A stretch of 13,930 nt of DNA, from the NCBI GenBank assembly GCA_013002375.1, contig JABDJW010000088.1:1-13930 (forward strand). The letters run 5' to 3'. The position numbers were made by a program, and so were the translations under genes. The first letter of the stretch is position 1, and each line of letters begins with the position of its first letter. The notes below the pieces were generated by a model that did not search any database, was not told the origin of the DNA, and saw only the letters and a program-made list of their open reading frames with translations. This DNA is from Acidimicrobiales bacterium (GTDB lineage Bacteria; Actinomycetota; Acidimicrobiia; Acidimicrobiales; SHLQ01). This document shows, piece after piece, positions 1-7,160 of this stretch.

Positions 1-724
1 CGGCCGACTCGGAGGATTCGGGCGGCGGCGGGCACCCCAGCCGGTTGGCCAGCCAGCTCACGACCTCGCGCTGGGCCACCGGGGCTTCGTCGACCCCGAT
101 GAGCACGGCCGGCGGGTCGTCGATCGTGGCCACCGCAGCCAGCAGGCCCGCGGCATCGTCGGCGTGGATTCGGTTCGTGAAGTAGTCGCTCAGCTCGGCG
201 GTGCCGGCTCGGACCGTGTCGATCAGCCGGGTTCGTCCCGGGCCATAGATGCCGGCCAACCGCACGATGGTGGTGGCATCCGGGCCGATGGCGCGAGCCT
301 GTTCCTCGGCTTCGACGAGCACCTCGGCGGTAGGCGTCGCGGGCCGCACCGGGCTCGACTCGTCCACGCGGCGACCGTCGTCGTAGCCGTACACCGCAGT
401 GCTGGTCACGACGATCAGCCGCTGGAGGGACGGGCCGATCGCGGCCACCAGGTTGGCGACCCCGTCGAGGTAGACCGACCGATAGGCCTCGACCGATCGC
501 TCGGCAGGTGCCACCGCGACCACCGCAGTTGTCACCGCACCGGCCAAGGCGGTGAGGGTGTCCGGCCGGGTCAGATCGGCGGCCATCGCCTCGATGCGAG
601 GATCCGGGTCGACGGTGGCCGAGCGGCGCAACGTGATGACCTGGCTGCCCGCGGCGGCCGCCCGCACCGCGACCCGCCGGCCGACATCGCCCGCGCCGGC
701 GATAAGCAGGCTAGAGGGCGCCAC
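1..724 (-). CDS. Atypical extended SDR, NAD(P)-dependent epimerase/dehydratase family (C-terminus cut by window edge)
   Basis: The frame stays open to the window edge and gives 241 residues; family members are about 280-300 aa, so the last 40-60 residues are missing. A Rossmann nucleotide-binding motif GAGDVG lies at residues 10-15, near the N-terminus. The central segment TSTAVYGYDDG (about 108-117) ends the strand that carries the active-site Tyr112, but the usual YxxxK lysine is Asp116 here. This resembles the atypical YeeZ-like SDR branch. A second family hallmark, RLAGIYGPGR, follows at about 155-164. Substrate unknown. The start is GTG at 724 (GTG at 730 also possible). It lies inside the end of the upstream lipoprotein gene, a 14-bp overlap that suggests translational coupling. 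No Shine-Dalgarno sequence is visible. Family call firm, function open. Confidence 0.85.
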   Translation of the reverse strand, partial: MAPSSLLIAGAGDVGRRVAVRAAAAGSQVITLRRSATVDPDPRIEAMAADLTRPDTLTALAGAVTTAVVAVAPAERSVEAYRSVYLDGVANLVAAIGPSLQRLIVVTSTAVYGYDDGRRVDESSPVRPATPTAEVLVEAEEQARAIGPDATTIVRLAGIYGPGRTRLIDTVRAGTAELSDYFTNRIHADDAAGLLAAVATIDDPPAVLIGVDEAPVAQREVVSWLANRLGCPPPPESSESA

Positions 725-1895
725 AAGCACGCAGTGCCCGAGCCACGGCCGCGAAGTTCGAATCCTCTTCGGCGATCAGCGACTCCACGTAGACCTGCCG
801 TACCCAGTCGGCGCCGACCGACTCGATGGCGCACGCCAGGGCTTCCTCGCCGCTGTCGGCCTCGACCTCGGCGGCGAGCCGCTCGGCCGTCCGGGTACAC
901 GCCAGCAGCGCATCGGCGACGACTTCGGCATCGGCCCGGTCGAACGACAAAACGTCGGCGCCGTACAGATCCGGGTTGTCGACGGTGATGCCGTATTGGC
1001 CGAGCGCGGCCGCACCGAGTTCGCTCACCACGCGGTCGCCGTAGCACTCGGCTTCCTCGGCCGTGACCGGATCGTCGTCGAGGGGCTGCACGGTGGCCAG
1101 GAAATCGGCGGCGATCGCTTCGGCCAGGGTGGCATCGGTCTGCGGATCGGCCGGCGGTGGAGGCGGCGGAGCGGGGTCGACGAACTGCTCGCCACAGAGG
1201 CCGACCTGCTCGATGACGCGATCCAGAGCCGAGGGCCGGCCGCGGAGGTCGAGGGCCAGGGCGTCGGCCAGATAACGCTCGCCCAGGGCCGCCTTCACGC
1301 ACTGCTCGACCGCGAAGGCATCGCCGTACTCGGCGTAGAGCGCCTCGGCCAACGTCGGAACCAAACGGGTGCACGTCTCGATCGCGATCACGTAGGCGTT
1401 GGCGACCTCACCGGGCAACTCCACGCCGTCGGTTTCGTCGGCGTCGAGGGCGTCAACGGTGTAGCCGGCGTCGATGATCGCTTGCTCGCCCCCATCGGTG
1501 ACGAACCGATCGGCGACACACTCGGCCTCCTGATCGGTGTACTGATACGCATCGTCGGGCGAATTCGATCGCATGATGTTGCGGATCAGAGCCGAACGAA
1601 GGCCGTCGGAGGGGCCCGCCACCGCGGGATCCCCGGTGGTCGATGATTCCGGATCGGCCGGCGGCGTGCCGGCCACCGAGGCCCGCGGAATGGTCGACGA
1701 TGTCTCGCTGCTCGAGGCCTCCGGGCCCGATGCCGCCCCGCCGTCGGAGCCGTCCGTGGCCTCCTGTGGATTCGAACCGCCACAGGCCCCCAGCACGACC
1801 GCAGCGATCAGCACGCCGACCGCCAAAACCGTCCACCGCCTCCGCCGCGGCGCCGAGGCGCGCGCGAACAGAGGCGGGAATATCCGGGGAGACAT
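711..1895 (-). CDS. Secreted lipoprotein with two tandem four-cysteine domains
   Basis: 394 aa. The N-terminus is a lipoprotein signal peptide: arginine-rich n-region (about 11-20), hydrophobic core (21-35) and lipobox LGAC with Cys38, so the mature protein is probably lipid-anchored outside the cell membrane. A Ser/Thr/Gly-rich linker (39-100) follows. Two related alpha-helical domains come next, separated by a proline run (242-248). Cysteines are 126, 175, 199, 234 in domain 1 and 284, 333, 355, 391 in domain 2, with spacings 49/24/35 and 49/22/36. Each first cysteine follows EAEC and each second one sits in CTR. This indicates internal duplication, probably with two disulfides per domain. 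I do not recognise a named function; surface sensing, ligand binding or envelope roles are guesses. A TAGCCT hexamer 7 nt before ATG suggests a leaderless transcript. The gene overlaps the downstream SDR gene. Confidence 0.88.
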   Translation of the reverse strand: MSPRIFPPLFARASAPRRRRWTVLAVGVLIAAVVLGACGGSNPQEATDGSDGGAASGPEASSSETSSTIPRASVAGTPPADPESSTTGDPAVAGPSDGLRSALIRNIMRSNSPDDAYQYTDQEAECVADRFVTDGGEQAIIDAGYTVDALDADETDGVELPGEVANAYVIAIETCTRLVPTLAEALYAEYGDAFAVEQCVKAALGERYLADALALDLRGRPSALDRVIEQVGLCGEQFVDPAPPPPPPADPQTDATLAEAIAADFLATVQPLDDDPVTAEEAECYGDRVVSELGAAALGQYGITVDNPDLYGADVLSFDRADAEVVADALLACTRTAERLAAEVEADSGEEALACAIESVGADWVRQVYVESLIAEEDSNFAAVARALRACGAL

Positions 1896-1902
1896 GCTGG
1901 CC

Positions 1903-1908
1903 AGGCTA
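1903..1908 (-). promoter_or_regulatory. -10 element (TAGCCT) of the lipoprotein gene
   Basis: On the minus strand TAGCCT is followed by 7 nt (GGCCAGC) and the ATG at 1895. This fits the actinobacterial TAnnnT -10 element, with transcription starting at or next to the start codon. No convincing -35 hexamer is visible. Confidence 0.5.
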
Positions 1909-1922
1909 GCGATGCGCCGGGC

Positions 1923-2327
1923 TCAGGCGGTGTCGGGTCCGGTTCCGGACCACGCCGGCCATCGCCCCGCCAAGGCGGTGAGGCGATCGCATCCCGACTG
2001 ATACTCGTACGACCACGCCGGTCCGTGCGCGGTGTCGAGCACGATCCGCTGGTACAACCCGTGATCGACCGCTTCGGCCTCGTCGAGGGCGGCGAGCGCC
2101 TCGTCGAGTAGTGCCGGCCGCAGTCCGAACCACAACCCTTCGATCGTCGCGCCGGCGAGGTCCCGCTCGGAGTCGCCGAATACCGCGGCCGGATAGCCGT
2201 GCCCGGTGTCGAACAACTGGCCGTCGACCTGGGCGTGGTGCCACTCGTCGGTGACGAACCGGGCGAGGATCGGCCAGCGCTCCAGACCGGGCAACAGGGT
2301 GCCGTACACGAAGATGGCCGAAATCAC
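1923..2327 (-). CDS. Gamma-glutamylcyclotransferase-fold (GGCT/AIG2-like) protein
   Basis: 134 aa, a usual length for the small bacterial GGCT-like/AIG2-like family. The N-terminal signature FVYGTLLPG (residues 6-14) forms the substrate pocket loop. A GYPA element follows at 44-47. The LDEAE segment (81-85) places Glu85 where the catalytic acid of the family sits, followed by LYQR (91-94). Characterised relatives release 5-oxoproline from gamma-glutamyl amines or peptides; the substrate here is unknown. The start GTG at 2327 is chosen because TACGGT lies exactly 7 nt upstream, matching the other leaderless-type starts in this window, and because the family motif begins within 10 residues of it. 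It is the first gene of a leftward string and is divergent from the topoisomerase genes. The same frame stays open far upstream, antisense to parC/parE, but that extension is not coding. Confidence 0.88.
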   Translation of the reverse strand: MISAIFVYGTLLPGLERWPILARFVTDEWHHAQVDGQLFDTGHGYPAAVFGDSERDLAGATIEGLWFGLRPALLDEALAALDEAEAVDHGLYQRIVLDTAHGPAWSYEYQSGCDRLTALAGRWPAWSGTGPDTA

Positions 2328-2334
2328 CGCCCCG

Positions 2335-2340
2335 ACCGTA
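2335..2340 (-). promoter_or_regulatory. -10 element (TACGGT) of the GGCT-like gene
   Basis: TACGGT on the minus strand, then 7 nt (CGGGGCG), then GTG at 2327. It has the same geometry as the ParA and lipoprotein promoters, so the mRNA probably lacks a leader. No clear -35. Confidence 0.5.
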
Positions 2341-2435
2341 GCGGCGGCCCACAACCGATCCGCACCAACCGACGCTCGACGCAATAGGGTCGCAGCGTGG
2401 GTGGTCCCCGGCCCCGCAGGGCTGGTCGGCACGGC

Positions 2436-2441
2436 TAGGCT
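2436..2441 (+). promoter_or_regulatory. Putative -10 element (TAGGCT) for the parC-parE transcript
   Basis: The gap 2328-2486 holds the divergent promoters of the GGCT-like gene and parC. TAGGCT at 2436-2441 would start RNA near 2448-2452, at the GTG of a small leader ORF. A second candidate, TAGGGT at 2385-2390, lies 6 nt before a GTG whose frame ends after 13 codons. Neither has an obvious -35 hexamer. Confidence 0.4.
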
Positions 2442-2451
2442 TGGCGAACGT

Positions 2452-2520
2452 GTGTTCGTCGCCGTCGTGGTGAGCAACCACACGAATTGGATCTTGACCC
2501 TTCGGAGATCACATCCCTGA
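2452..2520 (+). CDS. Possible 22-aa leader ORF ahead of parC
   Basis: A GTG at 2452, 10 nt after the TAGGCT hexamer, opens a frame reading MFVAVVVSNHTNWILTLRRS plus His-Pro. It stops with TGA at 2518-2520, and the last base of that stop is the first base of the parC ATG (TGATG). This arrangement would let ribosomes leaving the small ORF re-start on parC. The peptide has no known relative that I recognise. It could equally be chance, because a TTG at 2487 is an alternative parC start that would run through this ORF in another frame. Confidence 0.3.
   Translation: MFVAVVVSNHTNWILTLRRSHP
2467..2481 (+). other. Small hairpin in the parC leader
   Basis: GTGGT-GAGCA-ACCAC forms a perfect 5-bp stem with a 5-nt loop, 38 nt before the parC ATG. 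It includes a GGTGAG stretch that could otherwise act as a distant ribosome binding site for the TTG at 2487. A regulatory role is only a guess. Confidence 0.3.
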
Positions 2521-4931
2521 TGAGTAAGCAAAAAGCCCTCGATTTCGGCGATTTCGCCCGCGAGATCGTCGACGTGCCGGTGGCCGACGAGATGAGCGAG
2601 TCGTTCCTCGCCTACAGCCTCTCGGTCATCACGTCGCGTGCCATCCCCGATGTCCGCGACGGGCTCAAGCCCGTGCAGCGCCGCATCCTCTACTCGATGC
2701 TGCAGATGGGCATCCGCCCCGACACGCCGCACCGCAAGTCGGCGCGCGTCGTCGGCGACACGATGGGCCGCTATCACCCGCACGGTGATTCTGCGATCTA
2801 CGAGACCCTCGTGCGGATGGGCCAGGACTTCAGCCGGATGGTCACCCTGGTCGACCCGCAGGGCAACTTCGGCGGCCTCGACGATCCCCCCGCGGCGGCC
2901 CGGTACACCGAGTGCCGCCTCACCGATGCCGCCATGGACATGGTCCGCGAGATCGACGAGGACACCGTCGAGTTCCGGCCGACCTACGACGGTGAGGGCG
3001 AGGAACCGGTCTACCTCCCGGCCCTCGTACCCAACCTGCTGGTCAACGGCACCACCGGCATCGCGGTCGGCATGGCCACCTCGATGCCCAGCCACAACCT
3101 GGCCGAAATCGCCGAGGCCATCGAGCTGGTCATGAAGAAGCGCCGGCCCAAGCCGACCACCGCCGAGCTGATGGCCGCGGTACCCGGGCCCGACTTCCCG
3201 AGTGGCGGCACGATCATCGGCGACGACCTGGCCGAGATCACCGAGACCGGCAAGGGCACGTTCCGCATCCGCGCCCGCGCCGAGATCGAACAGATCACCC
3301 GCAGCCGCCAGGGCATCATCGTCACCGAACTCCCCTACCAGGTCGGCCCCGAACGGGTCATCGGCAAGGTCAAGGAACTCATCCGCGACAACAGGATCGA
3401 AGGCATCGCCGAAGTCGCGAACCTGTCCGATCACATCAACGGGCTGCGGATCGAAATCCAGTGCAAGCCCGGCATCAACCCCCAAGCTGTGCTGGGCGAG
3501 CTGTATCGCCTCACCCCGCTCGAGGAGACCTTCAGCGTCAACAACGTCGTGCTGGTCGACGGCGTGCCGACCACGCTCGGCCTCTATGACCTGTGCCGTC
3601 ACTACATCGATCACCGCCTCGACGTCATCGTTCGGCGCACCCGATTCCGGCTGGCGCGGGCCGAGGCCCGGCTGCACATCGTCGCCGGCCTGCTGATCGC
3701 GCTCGACAACATCGACGACGTCGTCACCATCATCCGCCGATCGAAGGACACCCCCCAGGCCAAGGAACGGCTGATGGAGTTCCTCGAACTCAGCGAGATC
3801 CAAGCCACCCACATCCTCGACATGCCGCTGCGGCGCCTGACCGCGCTCGAACGGCAGAAGCTGATCGACGAACGCGACGAGCTGGAGGCCCGCATCGCCG
3901 ACCTCAACGCCATTCTCGGGTCGGAGAAGCGCCGCCGCACGATCGTGCTGACCGAGTTGGCCGAAATCGTCGATGCCTACGGCCGCGAACGGCGCACCGA
4001 GATCGTCCACAGTGATGACCTCCCGACCTTCGACGTCATCGATCTGGTCGACGACTCGGTCGATGACGAACCCTGCATCGTGAGTCTGTCCACCTCCGGC
4101 AACGCCGGGCGGGTTCCGGCCGAGGGAGCCAAACGGGCCAAGAACGGCCGCCACGACGTGCTGGTGTCCACCGCGATGACAACGACGCGAGCACCGGTCA
4201 TGGCCATCACCAGCGAAGGCCGGGCTCTGACCGTGACCGCCTACGAGCTCGGCGACGGTGAAGGCCGGGCCCGCGGTTCCGGCGCAGCCCAGGCCTTCGG
4301 CACCAACCGGGGCGAGGCCATCCACCTGCTGTTCGTGCCGGGCGACGAACACCTGGTGCTCGTGACCGCCCAGGGCATTGCCAAACGCCTCACGGCAACC
4401 GAAGTAGCCGAAACCAAGAGCGGCAAGACCCTCATCAAACTCAAGCCGGGCGATTCCGTCGCGGCGGCCTTCACCGCCCCCGAAGGTATCGACATCGCCA
4501 TCGTGGCCTCCGACGCCCAGGTGCTGCGCACCGGCATCGACGCCATCTCGATACAGGGCCGAGGCGCCGGCGGCGTGGCCGGCATGAAACTCAAGGGCGA
4601 CGCCACCGTCGTCGGTGCCGGACCGATCTTCGGCGACGACGTCGTGATCATCGCGGCGACCGACGGCACGGCCAAGGCCACCCCGGTCTCCGAACTCGAT
4701 GCCAAGGGTCGCGGTGGCGGCGGCGTGCGCCTGACCAAACTGACTGGTGCCACCGTCGCGCTCGCCCATGTCGGTAATCTCGCCGGGTTGCTGGCGGTCG
4801 TCGCGACCGACGACGACGACACGAAGCCCGACCCGAACCCGGTACCCGTACCCCTCGAACCGACCAAACGAGATCTCACCCCCTCCCGACCCGAGCGGCC
4901 CATCCTGGCGCTGGGCCCGGCCCGGTGGTGA
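2520..4931 (+). CDS. parC: Type IIA topoisomerase subunit A, topoisomerase IV-like (ParC)
   Basis: 803 aa from ATG 2520 (814 from TTG 2487). This is the DNA-cleaving subunit, which pairs with ParE to pass one duplex through another. The winged-helix region carries HPHGDSAIYE (86-95); Ser91 and Glu95 occupy the quinolone-contact positions, the Ser/Glu pair of ParC-type enzymes. The active site is Arg128-Tyr129 in AARYTECR; Tyr129 forms the phosphotyrosine bond to DNA. The tower, the coiled-coil region (TPQAKERL through LDMPLRRLTALE) and a C-terminal beta-pinwheel follow. I see no canonical GyrA box (QRRGGKG); the equivalent region is Gly/Arg-rich (GEGRARGSG). The central part resembles, from memory, the Streptomyces ParC-type second topoisomerase more than GyrA. 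A Pro/Asp-rich tail ends the protein. GGAG lies 12 nt before ATG, rather far. The parE gene starts 3 bp downstream. Confidence 0.93.
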   Translation: MSKQKALDFGDFAREIVDVPVADEMSESFLAYSLSVITSRAIPDVRDGLKPVQRRILYSMLQMGIRPDTPHRKSARVVGDTMGRYHPHGDSAIYETLVRMGQDFSRMVTLVDPQGNFGGLDDPPAAARYTECRLTDAAMDMVREIDEDTVEFRPTYDGEGEEPVYLPALVPNLLVNGTTGIAVGMATSMPSHNLAEIAEAIELVMKKRRPKPTTAELMAAVPGPDFPSGGTIIGDDLAEITETGKGTFRIRARAEIEQITRSRQGIIVTELPYQVGPERVIGKVKELIRDNRIEGIAEVANLSDHINGLRIEIQCKPGINPQAVLGELYRLTPLEETFSVNNVVLVDGVPTTLGLYDLCRHYIDHRLDVIVRRTRFRLARAEARLHIVAGLLIALDNIDDVVTIIRRSKDTPQAKERLMEFLELSEIQATHILDMPLRRLTALERQKLIDERDELEARIADLNAILGSEKRRRTIVLTELAEIVDAYGRERRTEIVHSDDLPTFDVIDLVDDSVDDEPCIVSLSTSGNAGRVPAEGAKRAKNGRHDVLVSTAMTTTRAPVMAITSEGRALTVTAYELGDGEGRARGSGAAQAFGTNRGEAIHLLFVPGDEHLVLVTAQGIAKRLTATEVAETKSGKTLIKLKPGDSVAAAFTAPEGIDIAIVASDAQVLRTGIDAISIQGRGAGGVAGMKLKGDATVVGAGPIFGDDVVIIAATDGTAKATPVSELDAKGRGGGGVRLTKLTGATVALAHVGNLAGLLAVVATDDDDTKPDPNPVPVPLEPTKRDLTPSRPERPILALGPARW

Positions 4932-4934
4932 CCG

Positions 4935-7058
4935 ATGACTGTGACTGACCAGACTTCCACCAACAAGACCGCCAAGAAGCCAAGCTCCGGGAAAGCCGCA
5001 CCGCGCCGGCGGGCGGCCAAGAAGAACGGCAACGGCTACGACGCCGACGCCATCCAGACCCTCGAAGGCCTCGAAGCCGTCCGCAAGCGCCCCGGCATGT
5101 ACATCGGCGGCACCGGCTCGGCCGGCCTGATGCATCTGGTCTGGGAGCTCATCGACAACGCGGTCGACGAAGCCTCGGCCGGTTTCGCGAACAAGGTCGA
5201 AGTCACGTTCCACCGCGACCACTCGATCGAGGTCGCGGACAACGGCCGCGGCATCCCGATCGACAAGCACACCAAGCGGAAGGTGTCGGCCCTCGAGGTC
5301 GTGTTCACCGAACTCCACGCCGGCGGCAAGTTCGGCGGCGGCGCCTACGGTGCCTCGGGCGGTCTGCACGGGGTCGGTGCGTCGGTGGTCAATGCGCTGT
5401 CGAACAAGCTCATCGCCGAGGTCGATCGCGAGGGGGCCACCCATCGCTTGTGCTTCAACGAACGGGTGGCCGGCCAGTTCAATGGCTCGAAGTTCAAGGC
5501 CACCCATCAGCTCGAGATGGTCAAGAAGATCTCCAAGACCAAGACCGGCAGCCGCATCCGCTTCTGGCCCGACGACGAGGTCTTCGATCCCGACGCCAGC
5601 ATCGAGTGGGACGACGTTCGCGCCCGGGCGCTGCGGGCCTGCTTCCTGGTGCCGGGCCTCAAGATCAAGCTGATCGACAAGCGCCCCGGGTGCAAGAACA
5701 AGCCGGAGGAATTCGTCTCGCGGGGCGGCATCGCCGACCTGGTCGACCATCTCACGCCCGGCGAAGAACTCACGTCGATCATCCAGATCAGCGGCATCGA
5801 GACCTTCGAGGAGAAAGTGCCGGTCGACGGCAAGATGACGATGGTCGAGCGCGAATGCACGGTCGACGTCGCGCTCCGCTGGGCCGATGGCTACGACACC
5901 ATCGTGCAGTCGTTCGTCAACACCATCCCGACGAGCGAGGGCGGCACCCACCTGGTCGGCTTCGAGAAGGCGCTGACCCGCGCCGTCAACGACGTGCTGC
6001 TCAAGGACACCCGCAAGCTGGCCAAGCTGGCCAAACAGGACAAACACAAGGCCGGCAAGGACGACGTGCAGGAGGGCCTGGTCGCGGCGGTCAAAGTCAC
6101 CTTCCCCGAGCCCCAATTCCGGGGCCAGACCAAACAAGAGCTCGGCACACCGGCCGTCCAGTCGATCGTCTACTCGATCGTCAAGGACTCGCTCGTGGCG
6201 TGGTTCAACGGCGAGGGCAAGAAGACCCACGTCAATCGGGTCCGCGACAAGATCACCAACGCGGTCATCAATCGGGTCACGACCCGCCAGCAGCTCGACA
6301 ACAAACGCAAGGCCGCGGCCATGGGCAGCACCGGCATGCCCGACAAGCTGGCCGACTGCCGCCGCCACGGCCCCGAAGCCGAGCTCATCATCGTCGAGGG
6401 CGATTCCGCCGCGGGTCCGGCCAAGGCCGGCCGCAACGCCGAAACCATGGCGATCCTGCCCCTGCGGGGCAAGGTCGTGAACGCAGGGAAAGCCACCACC
6501 AAGCAGGTGCTCGACAACACCGAGGCCCAAGCACTCTTCACCGCGGTGGGTGCCGGCTCCGGAGAGGCCTTCAACGTCGACGACGCCCGCTACGGTCGCA
6601 TCGTCATCTTGTGCGACGCCGACGTCGACGGCAGCCACATTCGCTGCCTGCTCCTGACCCTCATCCACAAGTACATGACCCCGATGCTCGAACTGGGCAT
6701 GGTCTACGCGGCCCAGCCGCCGCTGTTCACCACCAAGGTCTCGGGCCAGATCCACCGGGCGTTCAGCGACGAGGAACGCGATGCGATCACCGACGAGCTC
6801 TGCAAGGGCAACCGTCGGCCCGAGAGCATCAAGTGGCAACGCTTCAAGGGCCTGGGCGAGATGAACGTCGACGAGTTGGCCGAGTGTGCCCTCAACCCCG
6901 AAAGCCGCATTCTGCGGCGCCTGACGATGGACGATGGCAAACAGGCCAAGGAGGCCGCCACGATGTTCGACACCTTGATGGGCTCCGATGTTGCCAAACG
7001 GCGGGACTACCTCGTCAAGAACAGCGCCTTGATGGACCCTGACGCGCTCGACATCTGA
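4935..7058 (+). CDS. parE: Type IIA topoisomerase subunit B, ATPase (ParE)
   Basis: 707 aa, the ATP-hydrolysing partner of the preceding subunit. A Lys/Ala-rich basic tail (about 11-34) precedes the GHKL ATPase domain. Glu71 (general base) and Asn75 lie in ELIDNAVDEA, DNGRGIP is at 102-108, and the ATP lid GGLHGVG is at 142-148. The transducer domain carries QTK at 398-400, whose lysine contacts the gamma-phosphate. The TOPRIM domain has EGD (488-490), then SAAGPAKAGR, and DADVD (561-565) for Mg2+ binding. The C-terminal GyrB/ParE signature KWQRFKGLGEMN is present. SAAGPAK replaces the usual SAGGSAK; as I recall, Streptomyces ParE also diverges here, which supports the ParE-type call over housekeeping GyrB. 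The length fits the short form without the large enterobacterial GyrB insertion. ATG 4935 is preceded by GGTGGTG as a weak ribosome binding site, and the 3-bp gap to parC implies a shared mRNA. Confidence 0.93.
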   Translation: MTVTDQTSTNKTAKKPSSGKAAPRRRAAKKNGNGYDADAIQTLEGLEAVRKRPGMYIGGTGSAGLMHLVWELIDNAVDEASAGFANKVEVTFHRDHSIEVADNGRGIPIDKHTKRKVSALEVVFTELHAGGKFGGGAYGASGGLHGVGASVVNALSNKLIAEVDREGATHRLCFNERVAGQFNGSKFKATHQLEMVKKISKTKTGSRIRFWPDDEVFDPDASIEWDDVRARALRACFLVPGLKIKLIDKRPGCKNKPEEFVSRGGIADLVDHLTPGEELTSIIQISGIETFEEKVPVDGKMTMVERECTVDVALRWADGYDTIVQSFVNTIPTSEGGTHLVGFEKALTRAVNDVLLKDTRKLAKLAKQDKHKAGKDDVQEGLVAAVKVTFPEPQFRGQTKQELGTPAVQSIVYSIVKDSLVAWFNGEGKKTHVNRVRDKITNAVINRVTTRQQLDNKRKAAAMGSTGMPDKLADCRRHGPEAELIIVEGDSAAGPAKAGRNAETMAILPLRGKVVNAGKATTKQVLDNTEAQALFTAVGAGSGEAFNVDDARYGRIVILCDADVDGSHIRCLLLTLIHKYMTPMLELGMVYAAQPPLFTTKVSGQIHRAFSDEERDAITDELCKGNRRPESIKWQRFKGLGEMNVDELAECALNPESRILRRLTMDDGKQAKEAATMFDTLMGSDVAKRRDYLVKNSALMDPDALDI

Positions 7059-7089
7059 GGGTGAGCAGACCGGCGACGACGGCGACTGA

Positions 7090-7128
7090 GATTCCACCGG
7101 AATCACACCGGTGAAATCACACAGCTGT
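7090..7128. repeat. Cluster of short palindromes between parE and the nuclease gene
   Basis: GATTCC-ACC-GGAATC (7090-7104) is a perfect 6-bp inverted repeat with a 3-nt loop. CACCGGTG (7106-7113) and ACAGCTGT (7121-7128) are perfect 8-nt palindromes. CACCGG followed by AATCACAC or a near variant occurs twice in tandem. There is no U-tract after the first stem, so a classical intrinsic terminator is unlikely. Operators for the downstream gene or a factor-dependent pause are possible. Confidence 0.4.
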
Positions 7129-7148
7129 TGTTTGTCACAGGGTTCGTG

Positions 7149-7154
7149 TAGAAC
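7149..7154 (+). promoter_or_regulatory. Possible -10 element (TAGAAC) of the nuclease gene
   Basis: TAGAAC is followed by 6 nt (AGAGGG) and the GTG at 7161, so the mRNA could start at the start codon. It ends in C rather than T, and the upstream T-rich stretch (7126-7133) is only a weak -35 candidate. The AGAGGG abuts GTG, too close to act as a normal ribosome binding site. Confidence 0.3.
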
Positions 7155-7160
7155 AGAGGG

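Noticed and set aside
552..1646. Plus-strand frame of 364 codons across the SDR and lipoprotein genes
   Set aside because: The minus strand carries a Rossmann motif, a lipobox and duplicated cysteine domains in this stretch; the plus-strand translation shows none of these and spans two real genes.
7090..7104. Intrinsic terminator after parE
   Set aside because: The 6-bp stem is short, contains A/T pairs and is not followed by a T-run.
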